Shown here: piece after piece, positions 42,069 through 50,438 of the stretch
How the letters are laid out: each line of letters opens with the position of its first letter
Numbering within the stretch: position 1 is the stretch's first letter
DNA from: DASUAS01 sp963819475
GTDB taxonomy: Bacteria; Actinomycetota; Acidimicrobiia; IMCC26256; DASPTH01
Direction: 5' to 3'
Assembly (NCBI GenBank): GCA_963819475.1
Contig: CAWFWE010000002.1
Span: 682,001 to 746,000 of the forward strand
Length of the DNA: 64,000 bases
Notes under the pieces: generated by a model
Seen by the model: the letters and a program-made list of their open reading frames with translations, nothing else
What the model was told of the DNA's origin: nothing
Databases searched by the model: none
Position numbers and translations under genes: made by a program

Positions 42069-42871
42069 CGCCTCACGCTACGACGCCGACGGGCGACCAC
42101 CGTGACCATGACGAGCACGACCGCGACCACCCCCACCGCGACCACTACGACCGTGTCCCGGTCGATGCCCGAGTCGTCGGGCACGCCGCCGCGGGCGGCC
42201 TGCGGCGACACCGGCCCGTGCGTCGAGACGCTGGGGGTGGTCGTCGCCGGTGCGGCGGTGGTCGTCGGCGTCAGGGACGTGACGAAGCGGTCGAAGCGCT
42301 GGCGGACGAGCGCCGCCATCGCGGCCTGCCCCGCGGGCGTCAGGTGGATCGAGTCCCCGTAGACGTCCTCGGGGTGCGCCACCACCTCCGCGTTCCAGTC
42401 GACGACCTCGAGGTTGGCGTAGCGCGACGCGGCGGCGTTCAGCTCCGCGTTCATCCCGGCCCGGTCGGGTCGGAACTCGTGTTGGTTGAGCCAGATCACG
42501 TGCTTGACGCCCGCCAGCGCGGCCATCGCACCGTCGATGCGCTCGCGGAAGACCGTCGGATCGCTGCTGTCGTTGTACCCGAGGTCCAGCACCACCACGT
42601 CGCCGAGCGCGGGCCCGGCCGCCTGGAACATCCCGATGGCACCGAGCAGCGACCGGTCCTCGATCGCGTCCACCGTCACGGGCATGCCTGCGAATTGCGC
42701 GAGCAACTGATCGCGCGCGCCCAGCATCACCGAATCGCCGACCATCGACACCCGCAACGGCGGCGTCTGCGCCCCGACCGGAGCGACACCGGTCGTGGCG
42801 AGTGCCGCCACCACGGTGGCGAACACCACGAGGCAGGCGCGGAGCCACGCCGACCGGTGCGGAGCTCCCAC
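42065..42871 (-). CDS. Exported, membrane-anchored SGNH hydrolase
   Basis: An N-terminal signal sequence (WLRACLVVFATVVAALATTGVAPVGAQT) is followed by an SGNH/GDSL hydrolase domain: MVGDSVMLGA (catalytic Ser), LDLGYNDSSDPTVF (Asn) and YGDSIHLTPAGQ (Asp/His). A Thr/Pro linker and one C-terminal membrane helix ending in RRRRSVRR anchor it outside the membrane. Similar domains deacylate or acylate cell-wall polymers. The GTG at 42871 is chosen; a GTG at 42892 is also possible. Confidence 0.82.
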   Translation of the reverse strand: MGAPHRSAWLRACLVVFATVVAALATTGVAPVGAQTPPLRVSMVGDSVMLGARDQLLAQFAGMPVTVDAIEDRSLLGAIGMFQAAGPALGDVVVLDLGYNDSSDPTVFRERIDGAMAALAGVKHVIWLNQHEFRPDRAGMNAELNAAASRYANLEVVDWNAEVVAHPEDVYGDSIHLTPAGQAAMAALVRQRFDRFVTSLTPTTTAAPATTTPSVSTHGPVSPQAARGGVPDDSGIDRDTVVVVAVGVVAVVLVMVTVVARRRRSVRR

Positions 42872-42946
42872 GGGCCTGAGGGTGTCCAGCACCGGAGGCG
42901 CGCAAACTCGGGAAGCGCGACCGCCGACGTCGCCCGGCTCGGGTAG

Positions 42947-43110
42947 ACGCTCGACCGGGCCGAAGGCTTCGTCGCGCTCACCGGCGAGTACAACCACGGC
43001 TACCCCGCGGTGCTCAAGAACGCCATGGACTGGACGTTCGTCGAGTGGCGCCACAAGCCCATCACGTTCGTCGGCCGGGGCAACGTCGGCGCCGACACGA
43101 CCCCCCGCGC
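42947..43110 (+). pseudogene. NADPH-dependent FMN reductase fragment
   Basis: Between a TAG at 42944 and about 43110 the frame reads RAEGFVALTGEYNHGYPAVLKNAMDW and HKPITFVGRGNVGA, the middle of a flavodoxin-fold FMN reductase (PEYNHGxPxxLKNAxDW motif). The FMN-phosphate N-terminus and the C-terminal third are missing. It is a relic in an otherwise empty 350-bp gap. Confidence 0.7.
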
Positions 43111-43225
43111 CGCCCGCCTACCCGTCGGAGTGGTCGATCTCCCAGGTGCCCTCGCGCCTCGGCTGGGGCGCGGAGCTCATGCCGCGCCTCGAGGACACCG
43201 AGCGCGGTCCGAGACCGGCGGGCCC

Positions 43226-43894
43226 TCAGCTGCGGGGTGTGGCGAGCCCGTCGGCGAGGGCCTCGGCCATCGCCCAGCCGTAGGTGATGAGCGCCTCGCC
43301 GTTGGCGGGATCGGCCTCGCCGACCAGCTCGACCACGACCTTCCCGCCGCCCTTCACCGCGGCGGCGTGGAGCACCAGCTCGGGTGCGCCGTGCGCGGTC
43401 AGGCGGAAGGTGCGGTCGTCGTACCGGGCGTCGCAGCCGAAGCGCCGGGCGAGCCGCCGGCCCCAGGCCCGCTCCTCGCCGTTGGGCGAGTACTTCGGGC
43501 GGGGACACACGTCGTCGAGGACCGAGAACAGCGCGTAGGCCGACGGGTGGGCGACCCGCCCCGCCACGAGGACGTCCTCGTCGGGGAAGGAGATCGCCGC
43601 CCGGCGGTACAGCTCCGCCACCAGGCCGTCGAGGCTGGGGCGCGCGTTCTTGCCCCGTTTGACGCCCCCGAGCCCCCACAGGATGCACGGGGTGCCGCCG
43701 ATACGCTCGAGCGACCCGAACAGGAACCCTTGGATCTCCCCCTCGAGCTCGGCGACGGCCACCAGCGGGAACTGCTCGACGTGACCGTCGAGCTGCTCGT
43801 CCTGCAACGGCAGACCAACCCCGGAGACCAACTGACCGAGCTCGTCGAGCTCGGCCGGCTTGAGAGAGACGGAATCACGCGACTCGACGTCCAT
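43226..43894 (-). CDS. Hypothetical protein, 222 residues
   Basis: A soluble protein starting MDVESRDSVSLKPAEL. It has a sheet-like N-terminal region (FPLVAVAELEGEIQGFLFGSLERIGGTPCILWGLGGVKRGKNARPSLDGLVAELYRR) that resembles a GNAT-type or other acyltransferase-like core, followed by VAGRVAHPSAYALFSVLDDVCPRPKYSPNGEERAWGRRLARRFG. The assignment is only a fold impression. It lies convergent with the FMN reductase remnant and downstream of PPK2. Confidence 0.65.
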   Translation of the reverse strand: MDVESRDSVSLKPAELDELGQLVSGVGLPLQDEQLDGHVEQFPLVAVAELEGEIQGFLFGSLERIGGTPCILWGLGGVKRGKNARPSLDGLVAELYRRAAISFPDEDVLVAGRVAHPSAYALFSVLDDVCPRPKYSPNGEERAWGRRLARRFGCDARYDDRTFRLTAHGAPELVLHAAAVKGGGKVVVELVGEADPANGEALITYGWAMAEALADGLATPRS

Positions 43895-43956
43895 CGAGCA
43901 CCCATTTTGGCCGATGGAGCGCCGCGCGGACCAGTCGGCTGCGAAATTGGGGCGAA

Positions 43957-44781
43957 CTACTCCACCACCAGGCCTTCCAGGCCCTCCTCAGGTGGCGGGA
44001 TCTTCGGGTCGATCTCCCGCAGCACGTCGACCAGCAACGAGGCGACGGCGACGTCCCGCACCCACTTGTGGTCGGCGGGGACGACGTACCACGGCGACCA
44101 TTTCGTGGTGGTCTCGGTGATCGCCAGCTCGTAGCGCTCCCGGTACTCGTCCCAGTGCGCGCGGGTCTCGAGGTCGCCCCGCCGGAACTTCCAGTTCTTC
44201 TTCGGGTCGTCGATCCGGGCCTGCAGGCGGACCCGCTGCTCCTCCTCGGAGAGGTGGAGGAAGACCTTCACCATGGTGAAGCCCTCGTCACGCAACAGCC
44301 GCTCGAACTCGCGGATGTGGCGGAACCGCTTGCGGCACCCGTCGTCGTCGATCACGCCGATCACGCGGGCGGTGACGACGTCCTCGTAGTGCGAGCGGTT
44401 CCAGACCCCGAGGATCCCGCGCGCCGGCTCGGCGGCGTGGACCCGCGAGAGGTAGTCGTGCGCGACGTCGGTCGCCGTCGGCGCCTTGAAGTTCGTGACC
44501 GAGCAGCCCTGCGGGTTCAACCCCGAGAGCACCTTCCGGATCGCGCCGTCCTTGCCGGCCGCGTCCATGCCCTGCAGCACCAGGACGAGGCCGCGGCGGG
44601 CTTCGGCCCACAGACGGTCGTGGAGGTCGTCGAGCTCGAGCCGGAGCTCCTCGGTGCGGGCGCGTCCCTCGTCCTTGTCGGCGAGGCCGAGGCGGTCGGC
44701 CGGATCGCGATGGGCGAGGTCCGCCGGGGACCCGGGCTCGACCCGCAGGCGCTCGACCACCCGTGCCGGGTCCTCGGCCAT
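43957..44781 (-). CDS. ppk2: Polyphosphate kinase 2
   Basis: PPK2 moves phosphate between polyphosphate and nucleotides. The 274-residue one-domain protein has the Walker A loop GMDAAGKDG (residues 71-79), the lid region NPQGCSVTNFKAPTATDVAHDYLSR, FNRSHY-like VWNRSHYEDV, and the Walker B-like region HLSEEEQRVRLQARIDDPKKNWKF. Single-domain PPK2 mostly phosphorylates NDP or NMP using polyP, but the class cannot be set by eye. Its start lies beside the stop of the histidine kinase. Confidence 0.93.
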   Translation of the reverse strand: MAEDPARVVERLRVEPGSPADLAHRDPADRLGLADKDEGRARTEELRLELDDLHDRLWAEARRGLVLVLQGMDAAGKDGAIRKVLSGLNPQGCSVTNFKAPTATDVAHDYLSRVHAAEPARGILGVWNRSHYEDVVTARVIGVIDDDGCRKRFRHIREFERLLRDEGFTMVKVFLHLSEEEQRVRLQARIDDPKKNWKFRRGDLETRAHWDEYRERYELAITETTTKWSPWYVVPADHKWVRDVAVASLLVDVLREIDPKIPPPEEGLEGLVVE

Positions 44782-44787
44782 TCCGTG

Positions 44788-44793
44788 ACGCTA
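44788..44793 (-). promoter_or_regulatory. Putative -10 box (TAGCGT) overlapping the kinase stop
   Basis: TAGCGT on the minus strand lies 6 nt upstream of the ppk2 ATG. Its TAG is the stop codon of the preceding histidine kinase, as at 37830. Confidence 0.4.
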
Positions 44794-46140
44794 GTTCGAC
44801 GCCGCGCGCGGCAGCTCGACCCGCACCGTCGTTCCGGCGCCCGGACCGCTGGACAGGCGGACGGTCCCGCCGTGCGCGACGACGATGGCCTGCACGATGG
44901 CGAGGCCGAGGCCGGCACCGCCGCGGTGGCGCGACCGTGACGCGTCGGCCCGCGAGAAGCGCTCGAACGCGCGCGCGGCGAGCTCGGCGGTCATGCCCGG
45001 ACCGTCGTCGTGCACCTCGACGACGGCGCGCCCTCCGCCGTTGTGGACCCGCACCGACACAGCGGTGCCGGCGGGCGTGTGCTCGAGCGCATTCCCGACG
45101 AGATTGCCCAGCACCTGCCGGAGCCGGTCCTCGTCGCCGTCGACGGTGACGCCCGCGGTCACGTCGGCCGACACGCCCCGGTCGGGCGCGACCGCGCGGG
45201 CATCGGCGGCGGCGTCGACGCCCAGCACGCCGAGGTCGACCGCCTCACGCGCCAGCGGCCGGCCCTCGTCGAGACGAGCAAGCAACAGCAGGTCGTCGAC
45301 CAACGACGCCATCCGGACGGACTCCTGCTCGGTACGCCGCATCGCCTGATCGAGATCGTGGGCGTCACCGAGGCCGCCGTGTCGGTAGAGCTCGGCGTAG
45401 CCGCGGATCGTGGTGACCGGCGTGCGTAGCTCGTGGGAGGCGTCGGCCACGAACCGCCGGAGCCGCGCCTCCGACGCCGACCGCTCGGCGAACGCGTTCT
45501 CGATCCTGGTCATCATCGAGTTCAGCGCAACGCCGAGCTCGGCGGCCTCGGTGCCCGGCCGCTCCTCCGGTACCCGCTGCGAGAGGTCACCGGCGGCGAT
45601 CACCCCCGCGGTCGCGGTCATGCGCTTGATCGGTCGCACGCCCAGGCGCAGCACCCAGAACACGACGAGGCCGAGGATGGCGATGACCATCGCCACCGCC
45701 ACCACGAGCACCAGCCGGAGCCGACTCATCGTCGCGTCGACGTCCTGCAGGGACAGCCCCACCAGGCTGATGGAGCCGTCGGGCGCCCGCGCTGCGAGCA
45801 TGCGGAAGCGGCCCGAGCCGCCGAGGCTGTCGACGGTGAACGGCTGGTGCGTCCGGAGCCCGCGGACGGCCTCGGCCACGGTGAAGCCCGGGGTGCCGGC
45901 GACGTCGGCGCCGACGGTGGGCCGCAACTGGACCGCCACTGCCCCGTCGCGGATCTGGGCACCGTAGAGCTGGGAGGGTCCGGTGGCGAAGGCGATCTGC
46001 CCCGGCGGGACCGAGGCCAGCTGCTCGTCGACCCGGCCGACCAGGTTGCTCTCGGTGGTCCGGGCGATGATGACCGCCGCCGCCACGAGCACGAACGACA
46101 CCACGACCATGCCCGCGAGGAGACGGGCACGCAGCGACAT
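44791..46140 (-). CDS. Membrane sensor histidine kinase
   Basis: A 449-residue kinase. TM1 about 5-27, an extracytoplasmic sensor loop of about 125 residues, TM2 about 150-172, HAMP (GVRPIKRMTATAGVIAAGDLSQRVP), H box DASHELRTPVTTIRGYAELYRHGG, N box NLVGNALEHTPAG, and G boxes DDGPGM and GGAGLGLAIVQAIV. The RYAELYRHGG style and organisation resemble TcrY/PrrB-type kinases. Its ATG lies 2 nt after the last TGA of a two-copy mini-ORF repeat that separates it from its regulator. Confidence 0.92.
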   Translation of the reverse strand: MSLRARLLAGMVVVSFVLVAAAVIIARTTESNLVGRVDEQLASVPPGQIAFATGPSQLYGAQIRDGAVAVQLRPTVGADVAGTPGFTVAEAVRGLRTHQPFTVDSLGGSGRFRMLAARAPDGSISLVGLSLQDVDATMSRLRLVLVVAVAMVIAILGLVVFWVLRLGVRPIKRMTATAGVIAAGDLSQRVPEERPGTEAAELGVALNSMMTRIENAFAERSASEARLRRFVADASHELRTPVTTIRGYAELYRHGGLGDAHDLDQAMRRTEQESVRMASLVDDLLLLARLDEGRPLAREAVDLGVLGVDAAADARAVAPDRGVSADVTAGVTVDGDEDRLRQVLGNLVGNALEHTPAGTAVSVRVHNGGGRAVVEVHDDGPGMTAELAARAFERFSRADASRSRHRGGAGLGLAIVQAIVVAHGGTVRLSSGPGAGTTVRVELPRAASN

Positions 46141-46141
46141 C

Positions 46142-46265
46142 TCAGACCGGTCGATCTCGTTGCGGCGTCCCGGCCGTCCGGCCACGCCTCCACTGCATCT
46201 CCATCAGACCGGTCGATCTCGTTGCGGCGTCCCGGCCGTCCGGCCACGCCTCCACTGCATCTCCA
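46142..46265 (-). repeat. 62-bp structured mini-ORF repeat, two tandem copies (family I)
   Basis: Two identical 62-bp units fill the gap between a response regulator and its histidine kinase. Each unit encodes M-E-M-Q-W-R-R-G-R-T-A-G and ends TGATG: regulator stop TGA overlaps ATG of unit 1, its stop overlaps unit 2, and the last TGA is 2 nt before the kinase ATG. The hairpin is GGCGT/ACGCC (outer), GGCC/GGCC (inner), loop GGAC, bulge GGG. Compared with the units at 21399 and 21461 it shows paired changes that keep the stems. Confidence 0.93.
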
Positions 46266-46946
46266 TCAGCGTTCCCGGAGCGCGTACCCGAACCCGCGGA
46301 CGGTCTGGATGAGACGGGGCTCGACCCGGTCGACCTTCTTGCGCAGGTAGCCGATGTAGGTCTCGACCACGCCGCCGTCACCGCCGAAGTCGTACTGCCA
46401 CACGTGATCGAGGATCTGCGGCTTCGACAGCACCCGGCCCTGGTTCGCGAGGAGGAACCGCAGCAGGTTGTACTCGGTCGGCGACAGGGGCACCTCGACC
46501 CCGGCGCGGCGCACGACATGTGCTTCGTCGTCCATCTCGAGGTCGGCGCACTTCAGGACCGCGCCCGCGCGCATCAGGCCCGAACGTCGCAGCACCGCGC
46601 TGATGCGCGCCACGAGCTCATCGAGGCTGAACGGCTTCACGAGGTAGTCGTCGCCGCCCAGGGTGAGGCCACGCACCTTGTCGTCGGTCGCGTCGCGCGC
46701 GGTGAGGAACAGGACCGGCGTGCGCACGCCGTCGTTGCGCAGCCGGCGGCACACCTCGAACCCGTCGAGGTCGGGCAGCATGACATCGAGCACGACGAGA
46801 TCGGGCGCGCACGTGTCGACGGCGTCGAGCGCGTCACGACCAGACGCCGCCGCGTGCACCTCGAAGCCCTCGTAGCGGAGCGCCGCCTCGAGCATCGAGC
46901 GCAGGTTGTCCTCGTCGTCGACGAGCAGGAGCCGTTCACCTGCCAT
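46266..46946 (-). CDS. OmpR/PhoB-family response regulator
   Basis: A 226-residue regulator with receiver (acidic DDE at 10-12, Asp54 in VVLDVMLPDLDG, Lys in YLVKPFSLDE) and winged-helix DNA-binding domain (VPLSPTEYNLLRFLLANQGRVLSKPQILDHVWQYDFGGDGGVVETYIGYLRKKVD, RGFGYALRE). It pairs with the kinase at 44791, from which it is separated only by the mini-ORF repeat. The promoter should lie upstream of 46946. Confidence 0.93.
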   Translation of the reverse strand: MAGERLLLVDDEDNLRSMLEAALRYEGFEVHAAASGRDALDAVDTCAPDLVVLDVMLPDLDGFEVCRRLRNDGVRTPVLFLTARDATDDKVRGLTLGGDDYLVKPFSLDELVARISAVLRRSGLMRAGAVLKCADLEMDDEAHVVRRAGVEVPLSPTEYNLLRFLLANQGRVLSKPQILDHVWQYDFGGDGGVVETYIGYLRKKVDRVEPRLIQTVRGFGYALRER

Positions 46947-47009
46947 GCCCGGCAGCGTCGCAGGTCGAGTTGAGAACCGGCTGTGAGCCCGCTCGGTGGA
47001 GGCCTGTCG

Positions 47010-47732
47010 TCAGCCCTCTTCGACGGTGGTGACGAACCGCCAGATGCCGGCGCCGATGAGCCCGCCGATGAGCGGGAACACGATGAACACCCAGAGCTGC
47101 TCCCAGCCCCAGCTCTCACCGAAGAGGACCGTGGCGAAGCTGCGGGCGGGGTTCACCGAGGTGTTGTCGATCGGGATCGTGATCATGTGGATGAGCGCGA
47201 GCATCAGACCGATCGGGATGCCGGCGAATCCGGCGATGGCCGATGCGCGCGTCGTGCCCACGATCACCAGGATGAAGAGCGCGGTGAACACGATCTCCAT
47301 GATGACCACCGCCCAGAACGCGAAGTGCGCCGGCGAGTGGTCGGCGAAGCCGTTCGACGCGCCTGCGAACAACGCCTGACGCGTGAGCTTCTTCCCGCCT
47401 CCGTTGTCACCGGTCTCGAGGATCGCCCAGATGATGAACGCGCCGAGCGCGGCGCCGAGGATCTGACCGACGAAGTACGACGGCAGGTCTTTGGTCGGGG
47501 TGCGCTTCGCCGCCCACATGCCGATCGTCACCGCCGGATTGATGTGGCAGCCCGAGATGTGCCCGAAGAGGTACGCCGCGCACAGCAGGCTCAGCCCGAA
47601 CGCCAACGACACTCCCAGCACGCCGATCTGGAAGCCGAGGAACTGGCCGAAGATCACAGTGCCGGGCCCTCCCAGGATCAGGATCATCGTCCCGATCAGC
47701 TCCGCCAACAGGATCCGTGCCTGCCTGTTCAT
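47010..47732 (-). CDS. aqpZ: Aquaporin (MIP family)
   Basis: A 240-residue six-helix channel with both NPA boxes, CHINPAVTIGMWA and SVNPARSFATVLF, and Arg after the second box as in the selectivity filter. Length and motifs fit AqpZ-like water channels; glycerol transport would need a Asp after the second NPAR and this has Ser. It is a single gene, convergent with none. An unusual Gly/Lys loop (NGGGKKLTRQ) lies between helices 3 and 4. Confidence 0.9.
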   Translation of the reverse strand: MNRQARILLAELIGTMILILGGPGTVIFGQFLGFQIGVLGVSLAFGLSLLCAAYLFGHISGCHINPAVTIGMWAAKRTPTKDLPSYFVGQILGAALGAFIIWAILETGDNGGGKKLTRQALFAGASNGFADHSPAHFAFWAVVIMEIVFTALFILVIVGTTRASAIAGFAGIPIGLMLALIHMITIPIDNTSVNPARSFATVLFGESWGWEQLWVFIVFPLIGGLIGAGIWRFVTTVEEG

Positions 47733-47936
47733 GCTGCCTCCCACCTTGCCGACGGCCGCCCGCCAAGATGGAAGATGGTTGCACGCCCACGTGGCCGTCG
47801 GGCGGACCCTCGTGGTCCCGGGCCCCGCCCGCCGTGTCGCGTAGGTGAAATGTGGCCACGATGCAGGCGTTCCGGCCCGTTGGGTGGCATGCTGCACGCC
47901 CTTCGACACCCCCCGGCAGACCAGGAGCAACCAACC

Positions 47937-48359
47937 ATGAACCGCAGAGACCTCGTCGCCGCGCTCGCCGAGCGCACCGACACCGACAAGCGCACGGCCG
48001 ATGCCAACCTGCAGGCGTTCATCGACACGATCACCGACACCGTCGCCGGTGGCGAGGTCGTGGTGATCAGCGGCTTCGCCAAGTTCGCGCGCGTCGACCG
48101 TCCGGCCCGCATGGGCCGCAACCCGCAGACCGGTGAGGCGATCCGCATCAAGGCGTCGCGCCGCGCGCGCGTCACGCCCCTGAAGGCGTTCAAGGACGCG
48201 GTGCTCACCGGCAAGCGCCCGGCGAAGAAGGCACCGGCCAAGAAGGCCGCGCCCGCCAAGAAGGCAGTGGCGAAGAAGACCACCGCCAAGAAGGCCGCGC
48301 CCGCCAAGAAGGCAGTGGCGAAGAAGACCACCGCCAAGAAGACGACCACCCGCCGATAG
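47937..48359 (+). CDS. hup: HU-family DNA-binding protein with Lys/Ala-rich tail (HupB-like)
   Basis: A 140-residue nucleoid protein. Residues 1-90 are HU (MNRRDLVAALAERTDTDK, TVAGGEVVVISGFAKFARVDRPARMGRNPQTGE, the DNA-arm region, FKDAVL). The tail is two 16-residue repeats of the type AKKAAPAKKAVAKKTT, like histone H1 and mycobacterial HupB, and ends KKTTTRR. Such tails bind DNA non-specifically and are targets of acetylation. A strong terminator follows. Confidence 0.93.
   Translation: MNRRDLVAALAERTDTDKRTADANLQAFIDTITDTVAGGEVVVISGFAKFARVDRPARMGRNPQTGEAIRIKASRRARVTPLKAFKDAVLTGKRPAKKAPAKKAAPAKKAVAKKTTAKKAAPAKKAVAKKTTAKKTTTRR
48237..48332 (+). repeat. 48-bp tandem duplication in the HU tail
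   Basis: The 48 bases at 48237-48284 repeat at 48285-48332 without change, encoding the repeated 16-residue Lys/Ala unit. It could expand or contract by slippage. Confidence 0.85.
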
Positions 48360-48361
48360 GT

Positions 48362-48394
48362 GCTCGGGGGCGTCCGCTCGGTTCGCCCCCGAGC
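48362..48394. terminator. Terminator-like hairpin after HU
   Basis: GCTCGGGGGCG and CGCCCCCGAGC form a perfect 11-bp stem with an 11-nt loop, starting 3 nt after the stop. Confidence 0.75.
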
Positions 48395-48414
48395 CCATCG
48401 GTAAGACTGGAGAG

Positions 48415-48774
48415 GTGCGCCCCCGCGCCCTCCCCCTCTTGGCGCTCGTCGCCGCCCTGACCGTCGGCACCGGTGTCGCGGCCGCCGCCGACTCGGGCGA
48501 CCGACCGGTTCCGCCGTCCCCTGCCTCGGCGGCGCGCGCCGACATCGCCGACGCGCCCAGCACCGGCGCGGTGGCGCGGGTCCGGGACCCGTTCGCCCAC
48601 GAGCGTGACGCCCGCCGCGGCGACGTCGCCACGCTCGCGGCCGCGCTGGTGCTCGCTGCCGGCGCGGCGGGCTGGATCGTCCGCTCGCGACGCGCCCGGA
48701 CCACCATTGGCCGCCACACGCTGCGGACCCGACCCCGCGGCCCACCCGATCTCCCGGCCCTCGTCTCGATCTGA
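48415..48774 (+). CDS. Small exported/membrane protein, 119 residues
   Basis: The GTG at 48415 has GGAGAG just before it and a TAAGAC box 7 nt upstream. A signal-like segment (LPLLALVAALTVGTGVAAAA) is followed by a Pro/Asp-rich region, a second hydrophobic helix (ATLAAALVLAAGAAGWIV) and an Arg-rich tail. No domain is recognised. Confidence 0.6.
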   Translation: MRPRALPLLALVAALTVGTGVAAAADSGDRPVPPSPASAARADIADAPSTGAVARVRDPFAHERDARRGDVATLAAALVLAAGAAGWIVRSRRARTTIGRHTLRTRPRGPPDLPALVSI

Positions 48775-48818
48775 CGAGTGCGCGACCTCCGTCGTCGCGC
48801 CCACCGGAAAGGTCTCTC

Positions 48819-49247
48819 ATGACGCAAGCGACCATGGCGCGTCCCCATGCGCCCCGTCGGTCCGTTCCTCCCGTGTCGGTGATTGTCCTGTTCGTCGTCG
48901 GCGCGCTGCTGTGCGTCGGTATGGCGTTCGCGCTGCGCGATCCTGACGTCGTCTCGCGGGTGACGGTCACCAACACGAGCACGCTGCCGGTCAACGTCGA
49001 CGTCCGCGGCACACCGTCCGGGAACCGTCTGGTCCTCGACACGGTGCCCCCCGGCGGCCGCATCGCCAACGTCGACGTCCTCGATCAGGGTGACCAGTGG
49101 ATCTTCGGCTTCACGTCAGGTGGTGTCGATGGCGGCAGTGTCCGCGTGTCGCGCGCGAAGCTGGCCGCTGATGGGTGGCGGCTCGCGGTCCCCGACGCGG
49201 TCATCGCGCGCCTCCAGTCGGGTCCTTTCGTGCCCGCCTACCGCTGA
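48819..49247 (+). CDS. Membrane-anchored hypothetical protein, 142 residues
   Basis: One N-terminal membrane helix (VSVIVLFVVGALLCVGMAFAL, about 19-39) precedes a beta-rich extracytoplasmic domain (VTVTNTSTLPVNVDVRG, GGRIANVDVLDQGDQWIFGFTSGG). GGAAAGG lies upstream of the ATG. It sits between a small membrane protein and an antiporter and could be part of a short operon with them. Function unknown. Confidence 0.65.
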   Translation: MTQATMARPHAPRRSVPPVSVIVLFVVGALLCVGMAFALRDPDVVSRVTVTNTSTLPVNVDVRGTPSGNRLVLDTVPPGGRIANVDVLDQGDQWIFGFTSGGVDGGSVRVSRAKLAADGWRLAVPDAVIARLQSGPFVPAYR

Positions 49248-49256
49248 GCCCGGTCG

Positions 49257-50438
49257 GTGAGCGCGCGCGACACGCTCGTCGCGCTGGGCGCGTCGCTGCT
49301 CGCGGCCGGGCTGCTGGCGCGCGTCGGCCGGCGCATCGGTCTGCCCACGATCCCGCTCTTCATGATCGCGGGCCTGCTCTTCGGGCCCAACACGCCCGGC
49401 ATCCAGCTGGTCGACCACCCGGCCGACTTCGAGCTCCTCGCGACGCTCGGGCTGATCCTCCTGCTGTTCTATCTCGGGCTCGAGTTCTCCCTCGGCGAGC
49501 TCACGGCGGGCGGCCGGAGCCTGGCGCTCGCCGGATCGATCTACCTCGGCCTCAACATCGCCGCCGGCGTCGGGTTCGGCTTCGCGCTGGGCTGGGGCAG
49601 CCGGGAAGCATTGGTGATCGCGGGCGCGGTCGGGATCTCGTCGTCGGCCATCGTCACCAAGATCCTGGTCGAGATGCACCGCCTCACCAACCGGGAGACC
49701 CGCCTGATCCTCGGCATCGTGGTCGTCGAGGACCTGTTCCTCGCGGTGTACCTGGCCGCGCTCCAGCCCGTGCTCGACGAATCGGCCGGCGCGGTCGACG
49801 CGGTGCTCTCGTTCTCCAAGGCGTTCGCGTTCCTCGTGGTGGTCGCGTTGATCGCGCGCTACGGGTCGCAGTACGTCGAGCGGCTGATCGGGGCCGAGCA
49901 GGACGAGCTCCTCACCGTCTGCTTCGTGGGCCTGGCGGTGCTGGTGGCGGGGATCGCCGAGGAGCTCCACGTCTCCGACGCCATCGGTGCCTTCATGGCC
50001 GGCCTCGTGGTGGCGGAGACCACGGTGGCGCCACGCGTGCGCAAGCTGGTCCTGCCACTGCGCGACACCTTCGCCGCGCTCTTCTTCTTCACCTTCGGCC
50101 TGACGGTCGACCCCGGCGACGTCGCCTCGGTCGCGGGGCCGATCGCGGCCGCGATCGCGCTGACGGCGATCGTGAACTTCACCGCCGCGATGATCGTCGG
50201 GCGCCGGGAGCGGCTGAGCCGTACCCAGACGACCAACCTCGCCACCACGATCCTCGCCCGCGGCGAGTTCTCCCTGATCATCGCCACCCTCGGCGCCGAG
50301 GCCGGCCTCGACGGGCGCGTGGTGCCCTTCGTCGCGGGCTACGTGCTCGTGCTGGCGCTCGCCGCGCCGATCCTCGCAGCGCAATCGGCCCGGGTGGCCC
50401 GCTGCGTGCCGCGACGACTCGTGCGCGAACCGGGTTAG
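49257..50438 (+). CDS. CPA2-type cation:proton antiporter
   Basis: A 393-residue membrane protein with about 12 helices of the Na+/H+ exchanger fold. LPTIPLFMIAGLLFGPNTPG, LLFYLGLEFSLGELT, GAVGISSSAIVTKIL and AIGAFMAGLVVAE are typical of KefB/KhtU-like K+/H+ or Na+/H+ antiporters. It has no TrkA-N regulatory domain. It overlaps by 4 bp the end of the convergent yihY. The ion is unknown. Confidence 0.87.
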   Translation: MSARDTLVALGASLLAAGLLARVGRRIGLPTIPLFMIAGLLFGPNTPGIQLVDHPADFELLATLGLILLLFYLGLEFSLGELTAGGRSLALAGSIYLGLNIAAGVGFGFALGWGSREALVIAGAVGISSSAIVTKILVEMHRLTNRETRLILGIVVVEDLFLAVYLAALQPVLDESAGAVDAVLSFSKAFAFLVVVALIARYGSQYVERLIGAEQDELLTVCFVGLAVLVAGIAEELHVSDAIGAFMAGLVVAETTVAPRVRKLVLPLRDTFAALFFFTFGLTVDPGDVASVAGPIAAAIALTAIVNFTAAMIVGRRERLSRTQTTNLATTILARGEFSLIIATLGAEAGLDGRVVPFVAGYVLVLALAAPILAAQSARVARCVPRRLVREPG

